DNA from: Chloroflexota bacterium
GTDB lineage: Bacteria > Chloroflexota > Anaerolineae > Promineifilales > Promineifilaceae
Reading direction: 5' to 3'
Length of the DNA stretch: 49,552 bases
Assembly (NCBI GenBank): GCA_024275635.1
Contig: JAJRYT010000096.1
Span: 1-49,552, forward strand
In this document: piece by piece, positions 28,163-36,900 of the stretch
How positions within the stretch are numbered: position 1 is the first letter of the stretch
Layout: each line of letters begins with the position of its first letter
The notes under the pieces: model-generated
What the model saw: the letters and a program-made list of their open reading frames with translations, nothing else
Told to the model about the DNA's origin: nothing
Databases searched by the model: none
Program-made: the position numbers and the translations under genes

Positions 28163-29890
28163 CTAACGCCGCAAACGGATACCCAGCACTAACAAAACGG
28201 CTATAAAAATGCCGAGTCCGATAAGCCACCAGGATGCTTGCGCCATAAATGGGACGGAGATCGGTACAAACGCCGGGATCGGCGTAACCAAAACGGGCTG
28301 CGCTGTGGCTGGTTCGGTCAACGTGGGAGGGGAAACGGCCGTGTTCATCACAGTTGTCACCATCACAGTTATCGTCGCCGTTGGCTCCAGCGTGTCGGTC
28401 GGCGAGGGCGTATCCGTGGGCAGGGGAGATGGCGTCATCGTCGGCGCGCGCGTCGCCGTGGGCGGCATAGTGGCGGTGGGCGTGATCGTCGCGCCCGGCG
28501 TGACAGTTGGCGGCGGCAGCGGCGCGGCCGTCGGAACCTGCTCCGCCGTCACCCCGTTCTCCACCAGGAACAGCGGCGGGCCGCCAATGAGACACTCCCC
28601 GTCGCAGCGCGCCCCATCCAGCGTGATGCTGTAAACGCCGTTCACCGGAACCGCCTCTACGATCTCCCCCTTCACATTCACCAACTGGGCCGATTCGGCC
28701 AGCGCCGGGACTCGCAGCGTGACCGCCGCCGGAGTGCGCGCCCACAGCAGCCGCGTCACCCCCTGCGGGCGGGAAAAGGTCATGATGTAATAGTTCGCGC
28801 CCATCTCCCGCCGCACCGGATAGGTGAATCCGGCCAGGTATTTGATCGTGTTCTGGTAAGCGAAATAGGCGGGGCGTTTGCTGAAGTCATACGGCCGTAT
28901 CAACCCCCACGACTCCTCCCCCGGCGCAATATTAATATCCACCAGCTTATACACCGCCATCCGCCCCGCGCCGGCATAAAAACCCAGCGCAAACGCCTGC
29001 GGGATATACCACGCCTGCTGCTCCAAATCCAGCGGGAACGCCTGTACTTCCACCGTCCATTCCGGGTCCGTACTGGGCCGAGCATTCGTCTCATTCACCC
29101 ACACCGCCTTCAGGGAGCTGATGCCCGCAGCGCTCTGGGCGGCAAAGGCATTGCCGATAATCGTCCCCATCGTTTCTGGGCGGAAGTAGATGTGCAGCGA
29201 GATAACATCGAAGAAATAGTTGTTGGCCGCCGCTTCCGGATCGGCCACAACCACATTGAGGTAACGGCGCAAATAGCCGGGATCATGCCAGTAGGTCATC
29301 CCGCCCAGGTGAATTGTCGCGCTGGGGTCAACCTGTTTCATCACCTGGTAAGCGACTTTGACCAGCCGGTAATAATCCTCGGTCGAGCCGCTGAATTCAT
29401 GGCCGTACACGTCCGGGGCGATATCCGGTTCGTTCCAGATAATCCAGTGATGCACGCCGCGCGGGCCGTAGTAGGCGGCGATCTGGCGGGCGTAGTTGGC
29501 CCACAGGTTGCCGGGATCATCAATGGGCAAATACAAACCGCGCGGCACGCCCGCGGCAAATTCGCCATCCGTCGCCCAAACAGGCGTGTTTTTGAGCAGG
29601 CCGACGATGGTGCGCCCCTGGGCGTTGCCTTCGGTCAACCACTCTTCCAGGACGTGCAGCGTATTCCAATCGCCGGGGCCAGTGGGCTGGATTTCGTTCC
29701 AATAAAACAAGATGCGCTCCCAACCCACGCCCAAATCGGCCGCTTCGTTGGCGGCCCAAAAGGACTCGACCGCGCCAAACCGGGGGTCAACGGCCGTTTG
29801 CGCTTCTACATCATCTTTTTGCAGGGTTGGGGTGAGAACGGCCGTTACCGCCACCAGAACACTTAATAACTTCAACCAGGATTTCGTCAT
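28163..29890 (-). CDS. Cell-anchored clan-A glycoside-hydrolase-like protein
   Basis: This encodes about 575 residues. A signal peptide (TKSWLKLLSVLVAVTAVLTP) is followed by a TIM-barrel-like domain. It carries HHWIIWNEPD (acid/base Glu about 150) and VWVNETNARP (candidate nucleophile Glu about 265), the spacing of clan A enzymes such as GH39. A small beta domain, a Thr/Pro-rich linker of about 100 residues and a C-terminal membrane helix (WWLIGLGIFIAVLLVLGIRLRR) follow, so the enzyme would stand off the cell surface. The substrate cannot be told. The frame is open to ATG 29902 and TTG 29908; ATG 29890 gives the most typical signal peptide. It is convergent with the surface cluster. Confidence 0.82.
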   Translation of the reverse strand: MTKSWLKLLSVLVAVTAVLTPTLQKDDVEAQTAVDPRFGAVESFWAANEAADLGVGWERILFYWNEIQPTGPGDWNTLHVLEEWLTEGNAQGRTIVGLLKNTPVWATDGEFAAGVPRGLYLPIDDPGNLWANYARQIAAYYGPRGVHHWIIWNEPDIAPDVYGHEFSGSTEDYYRLVKVAYQVMKQVDPSATIHLGGMTYWHDPGYLRRYLNVVVADPEAAANNYFFDVISLHIYFRPETMGTIIGNAFAAQSAAGISSLKAVWVNETNARPSTDPEWTVEVQAFPLDLEQQAWYIPQAFALGFYAGAGRMAVYKLVDINIAPGEESWGLIRPYDFSKRPAYFAYQNTIKYLAGFTYPVRREMGANYYIMTFSRPQGVTRLLWARTPAAVTLRVPALAESAQLVNVKGEIVEAVPVNGVYSITLDGARCDGECLIGGPPLFLVENGVTAEQVPTAAPLPPPTVTPGATITPTATMPPTATRAPTMTPSPLPTDTPSPTDTLEPTATITVMVTTVMNTAVSPPTLTEPATAQPVLVTPIPAFVPISVPFMAQASWWLIGLGIFIAVLLVLGIRLRR

Positions 29891-29913
29891 ACATTTTCCC
29901 ATCACCAAATGGG

Positions 29914-29950
29914 CGAAATTATAATCGCATTGCTAAGATTGACACAATCC
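29914..29950 (-). promoter_or_regulatory. Possible promoter of the glycoside hydrolase gene
   Basis: On the minus strand, a TATAAT lies about 30 bp upstream of the coding start, with a poor TTGTGT -35 about 18 bp before it. Only the -10 is convincing. Confidence 0.3.
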
Positions 29951-30024
29951 TGGAAATTGCGCCAATCTGCATACGCCCCGGAAATAGGTTAGAATACGCC
30001 GAAACAGGAGGCTGTCGCCCAGCG

Positions 30025-32319
30025 ATGAACGAACTACAACTGCGTCCCGCCCAAACCAAGATTCTGAAATATCGGAACGGCCGTCTCGCCATCAGCGCCG
30101 TCCCTGGCAGCGGCAAAACCTTCACCCTCTCCCTGCTGGCGGCGCAGATTATTGCCGACGGCCGCATCAACCCCGACGCCGGGCAACAAATACTCATCGT
30201 CACCTACCTTAACGCCAGCGTAGACACCTTCCGCGCCCGCATCCGCAAGCGGCTGGACGAGATGGGCCTGCCCGACCAGGGGTACGACGTGCGCACCCTG
30301 CACAGCCTGGCCCTGGAAATCGTCAAGCTCTCCAGCGGCGGTTTGGGCGAAGACAACGCGCCCGACGTCCTCGACGAGGTTCGCAGCAACAACGCCCTGG
30401 CGCTGGCCGTGGACGGCTGGATCGAGACCCATCCCGACGATTGGCACGCCTTCCTGCCCGACAACAGTCCCCAAATGCGCGCCCGCTGGCGTAACATCAC
30501 CGAACGTACCGCCCGCGCCTTCATCCGCGCGGCCAAGAATGAGCGGTATTTGCCGGAGGGGATTTTGGGAAGATTAAAGATTGAAGATCGAAGATTAATG
30601 ATTGAAGATCGAAGATTAGAGGATGCCAATCATCAATCATCAATCATCAATCATTCTCCCCTCCTGCACATGATGGCGGGCATTTACGGCCGTTACCAAA
30701 CCATCCTCACCCGACAAGCCACCCTCGACTTCGACGACCTCATCTGGCAGGCGGCCAACCTCATCGAACAGCGGCCCGATTTTGCCGCTGAACTGCGCCA
30801 GCGCTGGCCCTACGTGTTGGAAGATGAAGCCCAGGACAGTGTGCCGCTGCAAGAAGTGTTACTGGAACAATTAACCGGACTGGACGGCAACTGGGTGCGC
30901 GTCGGCGACCCCAACCAGGCCATCACCAGCACCTTCACCGCCGCCCATCCCCGCTTCTTCAACGCCTTCAACGACCGGCCCGACGTCGTTTCCCTCCCCC
31001 TGCCCAATTCCGGTCGCAGCGCCCGCCTCATCATCGGCGCGGCCAACACGCTGCTCCATTGGGTGATGGACAAGCATCCCGTCCTGGAAGTGCGCGAGAC
31101 GACCTTCCGCCGCCAGGATATTTTGCCCACGCCCCCCGGAGACGCCCAGCCCAACCCGCCCGACAGCGAAGCGGGCATCCGCATCAAGGTGTACAAACAC
31201 CGCGAAGACGAGGAACTGCCCGACATCGCCCGCCTGGCTGTGGCCTACGCCAAGAAATACCCGGCGCGCACGCTGGCCGTCCTCGTCCCCACCAACCAGG
31301 TGGGGCACACGCTGGCCGAACATTTGGATGCGTTGGACGCCGATTACGACAATCTGCTGCGCGGCGGGGCGCGGGAGCGGGAAATCGCCGCCGCCATGCA
31401 CGCCGTCCTGGCCCTTTTGGCCGACCCGCTGGACGCGAAGGCGCTAGTCAACGCTCACGCCAGCCTCCACGAATTAGGCCATCCCGCCGCCACCGCCCCG
31501 GTGGAAGAAGGCGGCCTGGAAAAACTGCGCCGGCTCCTGCAAAGCGTCCACCGCCCGGAAATCCTGCTCTTTCCGGGGGCTGGCGACGACCCGGAGGACG
31601 CCCTGCCGGCCAACGTCGCCAGCGAGGAGGAGGTGGGCCACGTAGCGCGATTTGCCGCTTTTCTGCGGGGGTTGTTCGGGTTACGGCCGTTGCCCATTGA
31701 CGACCTCGCCTTAGCCCTGGGCGACGAACTGTTCGCGCACGGCGACGTGTACGAAGCGGATTTAGCCATCGCCTACCAGATTGCCGCCGTCCTGCGCCGC
31801 TGGCGCGACGCGCAGCCAGAGTGGCGGCTGCCGGAACTGGCCGCCGAACTGGAAAGCGTCGCCGCCGGGCGCAGCCGTCTGCCCATCACTACCCCCAGCG
31901 ACCTGGGCTACGAGCCGGAGCCGGGCCGCATCACGTTAACGACGCAGCACAGCGCCAAAGGGTTGGAGTGGGATGCGGTTTTTTTAGTGGGGATTGACGG
32001 TTTCTGGATTCCGGGCAATTTAGACGCGCCGTTTCTGGGCGTTCACGACTTTTTGGGCGGCGACCCGGAGGCGGAGGCGGCGGCCCAGCTGCGGTTTTTG
32101 ATGCAAGGGGAAGCGGGATTGTATGACGGCCGTTCTGCCACCGAATCGGCCCACATAGACACCATCAGCGAGCGGCTGCGCCTGCTGTACGTCGGCGTCA
32201 CCCGCGCCCGCCGCTACCTGCACCTCAGCCGCAGCCGGGCCACCCGCCAATACAACAAAGAGCGCGACGCCGAACCGGCGACGGTGATGGGGGTGTTGTA
32301 CAAGTATCTTAAGGGATGA
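30025..32319 (+). CDS. UvrD/Rep-family ATP-dependent DNA helicase
   Basis: This encodes 764 residues of superfamily 1A type. Motif I is AVPGSGKTFTLSLLA near residue 30, with VTYLNASVDTFRAR (Ia) and RTLHSLALEI. Motif II is EDEAQD (about 270), followed by VGDPNQAI (III). Motif V is TTQHSAKGLEWDAVFLVG and motif VI is RLLYVGVTRARRYLHL. It therefore should unwind DNA in repair or replication restart. A stretch at about residues 182-210 (KIEDRRLMIEDRRLEDANHQ) is encoded by short DNA repeats and looks like an in-frame insertion in a helicase loop. AGGAGG lies about 13 nt before ATG 30025. It is divergent from the hydrolase gene. Confidence 0.92.
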   Translation: MNELQLRPAQTKILKYRNGRLAISAVPGSGKTFTLSLLAAQIIADGRINPDAGQQILIVTYLNASVDTFRARIRKRLDEMGLPDQGYDVRTLHSLALEIVKLSSGGLGEDNAPDVLDEVRSNNALALAVDGWIETHPDDWHAFLPDNSPQMRARWRNITERTARAFIRAAKNERYLPEGILGRLKIEDRRLMIEDRRLEDANHQSSIINHSPLLHMMAGIYGRYQTILTRQATLDFDDLIWQAANLIEQRPDFAAELRQRWPYVLEDEAQDSVPLQEVLLEQLTGLDGNWVRVGDPNQAITSTFTAAHPRFFNAFNDRPDVVSLPLPNSGRSARLIIGAANTLLHWVMDKHPVLEVRETTFRRQDILPTPPGDAQPNPPDSEAGIRIKVYKHREDEELPDIARLAVAYAKKYPARTLAVLVPTNQVGHTLAEHLDALDADYDNLLRGGAREREIAAAMHAVLALLADPLDAKALVNAHASLHELGHPAATAPVEEGGLEKLRRLLQSVHRPEILLFPGAGDDPEDALPANVASEEEVGHVARFAAFLRGLFGLRPLPIDDLALALGDELFAHGDVYEADLAIAYQIAAVLRRWRDAQPEWRLPELAAELESVAAGRSRLPITTPSDLGYEPEPGRITLTTQHSAKGLEWDAVFLVGIDGFWIPGNLDAPFLGVHDFLGGDPEAEAAAQLRFLMQGEAGLYDGRSATESAHIDTISERLRLLYVGVTRARRYLHLSRSRATRQYNKERDAEPATVMGVLYKYLKG
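30570..30654. repeat. Short-unit inverted repeat inserted in the helicase gene
   Basis: The left half repeats GATTGAAGATCGAAGATTA-type units, and the right half repeats CAATCAT about four times. The halves TTAATGATTGA and TCAATCATT can pair. The whole insertion keeps the frame and adds about 28 low-complexity residues. Confidence 0.8.
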
Positions 32320-32652
32320 GGGACGAGAACTGAGGGATGAGAGGGGGGGTAGAAACCTGTTGCTGAATAGGGCGTTTTGTGGGGCAACGGCCGTTTTTAA
32401 CCAATCTACGAAAAAAAACGATCGTGATCGTTTCACAAAAAGGCGCTGATCGTTTTGCAAAATGATCGTGATCGTTTTTGTCCCGTGTCCGAATGAGTTC
32501 TGCGCTGGCAAACGGCCGTTCCCACCCCGAAACGGCCGTTTTTCGTTGTTTTGGCAAAATACTGGCTTAACTTACAGAAAAGTCTACACCTCGCCACTTG
32601 CGTACTTGCCACTCCGCTTTACGTTTTACACTTTACGTTTTACAATAACCCC
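32320..32652. other. Intergenic region with operator-like repeats and palindromes
   Basis: This 333-bp non-coding region separates the helicase from the ATPase-wHTH regulator. It holds GGGATGAGGGACGAG-type simple repeats just after the helicase stop and three exact AACGGCCGTT palindromes (32386-32395, 32511-32520, 32531-32540). It also holds a 22-bp-phased direct-repeat array (32420-32484) and a TTTACGTTTTACACTTTACG stretch near 32620-32645. No clear sigma-70 promoter was seen. Confidence 0.7.
32420..32484 (+). promoter_or_regulatory. 22-bp-phased direct repeats, candidate operator
   Basis: TGATCGTTT occurs at 32425, 32447 and 32469, exactly 22 bp apart. The first two units continue to TGATCGTTTYRCAAAA. 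The first and third copies are preceded by an extra GATCG, making GATCGTGATCGT. The array lies about 170 bp upstream of a regulator with a PhoB-type winged helix; PhoB boxes are 22-bp units of two 11-bp half-sites. Binding by that regulator is inferred. Confidence 0.55.
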
Positions 32653-33966
32653 ATGAGCACAGACAACCCCTTCTACCACCGAGGCGCCATCCGCCGCGCG
32701 GCCGACTTTTACGGCCGTACCGCCGAAATCACCCAAATCCTGGGGCTGCTGCGCAACGGCCAGAGTGTATCCCTCATTGGCCCGCGCCGCATTGGCAAAA
32801 GCTCGCTGCTAATGCACCTGTGCCGTCCCCAGGTGCGCCGGCAAATCGGTTTGCGGCCCGAAAACGCCTTCTTTGTCATGGTAGACTGCCAGGAGCTGGG
32901 CGGTTCGCCGCCGGAAGAGGTGTACGAAGCGCTGCTGACTGGTTTGTCGGATGCCGCCGCCGCCGCCGGTATTCAATTGAATGGGATGCAGCAGCCAGCC
33001 TCCTACCGCACGCTGGATAGACTGCTGCGCCAATTAAACCAGCAAGAAATTGCCGTCGTTGTGCTGCTGGATGAGTTTGAACTGCTGGCCGTCAACGAAC
33101 ATCTGACGCCCTACTTTTTTGCCCGATTGCGCGGCCTGACGACAAAGTATGGATTGGCTTATCTCACGGCCAGCCAACGGCCGTTATTCGCCATCACCGC
33201 CGAAGAAGAAATCCTCAGTTCCCCCTTCTTCAACATTTTCGTCACCCTGCCGCTGGGCCTGTTCTCTTCCAAAGAGGCCGCCGGATTGCTGACTTGTCGT
33301 TTATCTGCCACCGACATCCAGTTCCCCGACTCGCTGCGCGACTATTTACTTTTTCTGGTTGGCCCCCACCCCTTCTTCCTACACGTTGCCGGCTACCACA
33401 CCTTCCAATCTGTGAGTCGAGGCGAGTCGCTGGCAGCGCCGGATGAACGAGCGCAAATTGATGCCTCCATCGAAGTAGAAGCCGCTTCCCATTTAGGCTA
33501 TCTATGGCAAAATCTGACCCCCAGCGAACAATATGCGTTGGCGATTGCTGATGGCCCTATTGACAACTTACGCCTATTGGAACAGCAATGCCTGCTGGAA
33601 CAACGGGATGGCAGCTATTATTACACGAGCGAAATCTTACGCCGCTTCGTCCGCCGCCAGGAGGTAGTAGGATTGATTCAAGCCGGGCCGTTTGTCATTG
33701 ATCAACAGCGGCACCAGGTGTGGGCCAATGGACAGGAACTGGGTCTGACAACGTCCCAATTTAGCATTCTAGCGCGTCTATGCGAATTAGAAGGTCAGGT
33801 CGTGCCGGGAAACGATCTGGAAACGGCCGTTTGGGGCGACGTCCTGGTCAACGATCCCGACCGACTCAAAACCCTTATCAAGCGGCTGCGCCGGGCCATC
33901 ATCCCTTATGACACCTGGATCATCAGCGAACGAGGCGTAGGCTATGCGCTCCGACCGCCTGATTGA
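32653..33966 (+). CDS. STAND-like ATPase with C-terminal OmpR/PhoB-type winged helix
   Basis: This encodes 437 residues. The N-terminal ATPase starts NPFYHRGAIRRAADFYGRTAEI. Walker A is GPRRIGKSSLL (Lys 49) and Walker B is VVLLDEFELL (Asp 140), followed by TASQRPL and PHPFFLHVAGYHTF. The last 100 residues (GPFVIDQQRHQVWANGQELGLTTSQFSILARLCE ... WIISERGVGYALRP, here split) are a Trans_reg_C domain. It is therefore a one-chain ATP-switched DNA-binding regulator with no receiver domain. The frame is open upstream, but ATG 32653 starts the conserved region. It overlaps the next gene by 23 bp. The 22-bp-phased repeats upstream may be its own operator. Confidence 0.9.
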   Translation: MSTDNPFYHRGAIRRAADFYGRTAEITQILGLLRNGQSVSLIGPRRIGKSSLLMHLCRPQVRRQIGLRPENAFFVMVDCQELGGSPPEEVYEALLTGLSDAAAAAGIQLNGMQQPASYRTLDRLLRQLNQQEIAVVVLLDEFELLAVNEHLTPYFFARLRGLTTKYGLAYLTASQRPLFAITAEEEILSSPFFNIFVTLPLGLFSSKEAAGLLTCRLSATDIQFPDSLRDYLLFLVGPHPFFLHVAGYHTFQSVSRGESLAAPDERAQIDASIEVEAASHLGYLWQNLTPSEQYALAIADGPIDNLRLLEQQCLLEQRDGSYYYTSEILRRFVRRQEVVGLIQAGPFVIDQQRHQVWANGQELGLTTSQFSILARLCELEGQVVPGNDLETAVWGDVLVNDPDRLKTLIKRLRRAIIPYDTWIISERGVGYALRPPD

Positions 33967-36900
33967 GAAACAAGTGGCAAGCGGCAAGTGGCAAGTAAGC
34001 GAGTCGCGGGCTGCAAATAACACGCTTCCCGCTTCCCGCCCCCCGCTCCCCGCATTACGCGCCACGCTTTTCATTTTTCTCGTTTTCTTACTCCTCCCCC
34101 CATCCACCGCCGCTGCCCAAACCCAGCCCCCCAACTACTGGCAATACCGCGCCGCCGACCGCTTACAACACGCTGTCGCCGCCGACCTCGATGGCGACAG
34201 TATTGATGATTTCATCGTTATAGACGAAAGTGGTAAAGTAGACTTGCTGGATGCCAGCGGTAATCTACAAAATAGTTATACTGCGCCAGGGCCGGTACTG
34301 GCTATCCACACCAGCAGAGTTGACAACTCCCTGCAATCAGAACGTGAAATCATCCTGGGTTTACGCAACCGGTTAATCTTATTATCGGCGTCCGGCGCAG
34401 AAATCTGGCAGGTTCCGCTCACTCCGGTAACGACGCCAACTGATTTGTTAACCAGCGGCGGTCAGGACGCGGCCGCCGAATGGCTGGCGCAATATGAAGC
34501 GATTCCGGTTTCTCTGGACACCCTTGATTGGGACGAGGACGGCCGTAACGAAATTGTCGTTCTTCTGAATTCAGGCCAAATCCAGTTATTCAGCGCCAGC
34601 GGCGATTTAATCTGGCGCTATGCCCGTAACAGCAGCCCAAATTGGGAAACACAGCCCCATATGACTGTGGCCGATCTTGATCAGGACGGGCAGGCCGAAA
34701 TCGCCCTGGGTCTATTCAACCCTCACTTACGCTTTAGCCAGCTGGCTTTGATTGGCGCTAACGGCCGTCTCCGCTGGGAACAGGAACAACCCATATCCGG
34801 CCGCATCACGGCCCTGGACATCATCACCCGTGCTGACGGGCAGCCAGCCATTGCTGTGGGCACGAACCTGGGCCACATCGCCCTTTATGACGCTGATCGT
34901 CAGCGCCTGTGGCTGCGCACGATCAACAAACCCATCACCAGTCTGACTCCCATCCCCTTCACCAATACGGCCGGATTAGCCGTAGGCACGGAAGCAGGCA
35001 GCGTTATTGCCTACGATGAACAGGGCCGCCGCCAATGGACGCGCCACCTGGCCCCCAACGCCGACCGCAGCATCATGGCTCTGTCAGCGGCCTCGTTTAT
35101 GCCCCCCGATAACCAGCCCGCTTTGGCAGCCGTCTTGGGCGCGCCGCCGGAAAATGCTGGCGAACCGGCGGATGTGGTCTTATTGGCGGGTAACGGCCGT
35201 ACCCTGGACACGCTCGCCGACGTAGAAGCCCTCGGCCCCACCCGGCTGCTGGACATGAATGGGGATGGGGCTAATGAATTGTTATTGACTCGCTTTGCCC
35301 AAATCGAATTGCTTGGTTTAGGCATTGGCGCCAGTGAATTCGCCAGCGATTGGGATTATGATCTGTTGGGGCTGCCTGATTCCCTCCTCGTCATTGATTT
35401 TGAGCAGGATGGGGAAGATGAACTGCTTGTAGGCACGGAAAACGGCCGTATTCACCGTCTCAACAACGATGGCTCCTTCTCCTGGGTCGTCAATCCGGGC
35501 GTCGCCATCACCCATCTGGCCGCGCTGCCTAATCCCGTGACCAACACGCCAGATTTCGTCGTCGCCCGTAATCATGCCATTACCCAACCAGACGCCAGCG
35601 TGATTTATGAAAGCGGCGTCGCCCTGCGCCAGGCTAACGGCGAGCAAATCTGGGCGCAATCGCTGTCTACCCAAATCACCAGCCTGCAAGTCGCCGAGCT
35701 TAACGGCCGTGGGCGGCCAGAAATCATCGTCGGCGCCGGCAATGGCGACATCATCGTTTACAGCAGCGCCGGTAATGAGTTGTGGCGCGCTAGCCTTCCG
35801 GAGCGAGTCGAACAATTACTCACCGTGCGTATTGATCCAGCCCAAGACCCGCTCCTCATCGCCGTCACCACCCACCGTCTGTATCTGGTTAATCCCCGTT
35901 TTGTCCCCTGGATTATGGCGTCCTACACAGAACCGATTCAGGCGGTATACCCTTTCAAACAACCCAACAATGAAGCTCCGGGATTAATCATATTCGTGTC
36001 CGATAATCAAACTTATGGCATCACCTTACAAGGCCGACATTTGCCCCCATGGCCTTTGATCATTGATGGCCCACCCACGCACAGCCTATTTGCCCAGGAA
36101 CTGCCGCTAGATGATCTACTGCCTCAGAATACACGCGCCCAGGCTATCGTCAGCTCTTTTTTATACACAACAGATGCCGGCCACCTGCGCTATTTGGTCA
36201 TCGAGGAAGGGTTTCCCCGGCTTTCCTGGCTGCTGACCGGTCTCGGTAATATCACCAGCCTGTATTGGGGCGATCTGGATAGTGATGGTGTGCCTAATAT
36301 GGCTGTGGGCGATGAGAACGGCCGTGTTGACCTTTATACGATTGCTTCCAACACACGCCACCCGGAATTGATCGACCGGCTCAACCTGGGTAGTCACGTC
36401 TTTGCGCTAACGGTTTTGCAGCGCGAAAACAGTCAAAAATCAGATTTGTTGTCAATTACGCAAAATGGTGTGGTGCAACTGTTTCGCGTTCAAGAAAACC
36501 GCCCTCCTTTACTCACCAACCCGGAAGTAGAGGCTGCCCAGGGCCGCTATAACCTGGTCGTTTCTGTAAACGATGCGGAAAGAGATGATGTCGCCGTCCG
36601 CCTGGATGTTTTCGATCCGGCCGTCCAACAATGGATCGCGCAAGAGGAGAAACAGTTGAGCGGCGGCGGCGGCAAGTTGTTTTGGCTCCTTGATAATCCG
36701 CCCACGGATGAGAACGGCGTCCGCTATCGCTTCCATTACAACGATGGGTTTCACCAGGGAGATGTAACGCCCCCCCCGGCGCCCCCCCCTGTTCTTCCTC
36801 CCCGGCTGAATAATCGGCCGCTTTTGGGCGTCCTGGCATTGGGTATAAGCGGACTCGTTTTTACGCTCGTTTACCTGCGTCAGAGCCAGTTACCCACATC

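Noticed and set aside
27997..28206. 69-residue open frame after the pilin fusion
   Set aside because: It starts inside the terminator stem and runs into the end of the convergent gene. No ribosome binding site was seen. It could be a decayed gene fragment, but support is too weak.
28238..29866. 542-residue plus-strand open frame opposite the glycoside hydrolase gene
   Set aside because: The translation is Arg-rich with no domain-like pattern, while the minus strand has catalytic motifs, a signal peptide and a membrane anchor.
32420..32484. Possible CRISPR array
   Set aside because: The repeats are about 9-16 bp at 22-bp spacing with no spacer-sized unique inserts and no cas genes. An operator is more plausible.
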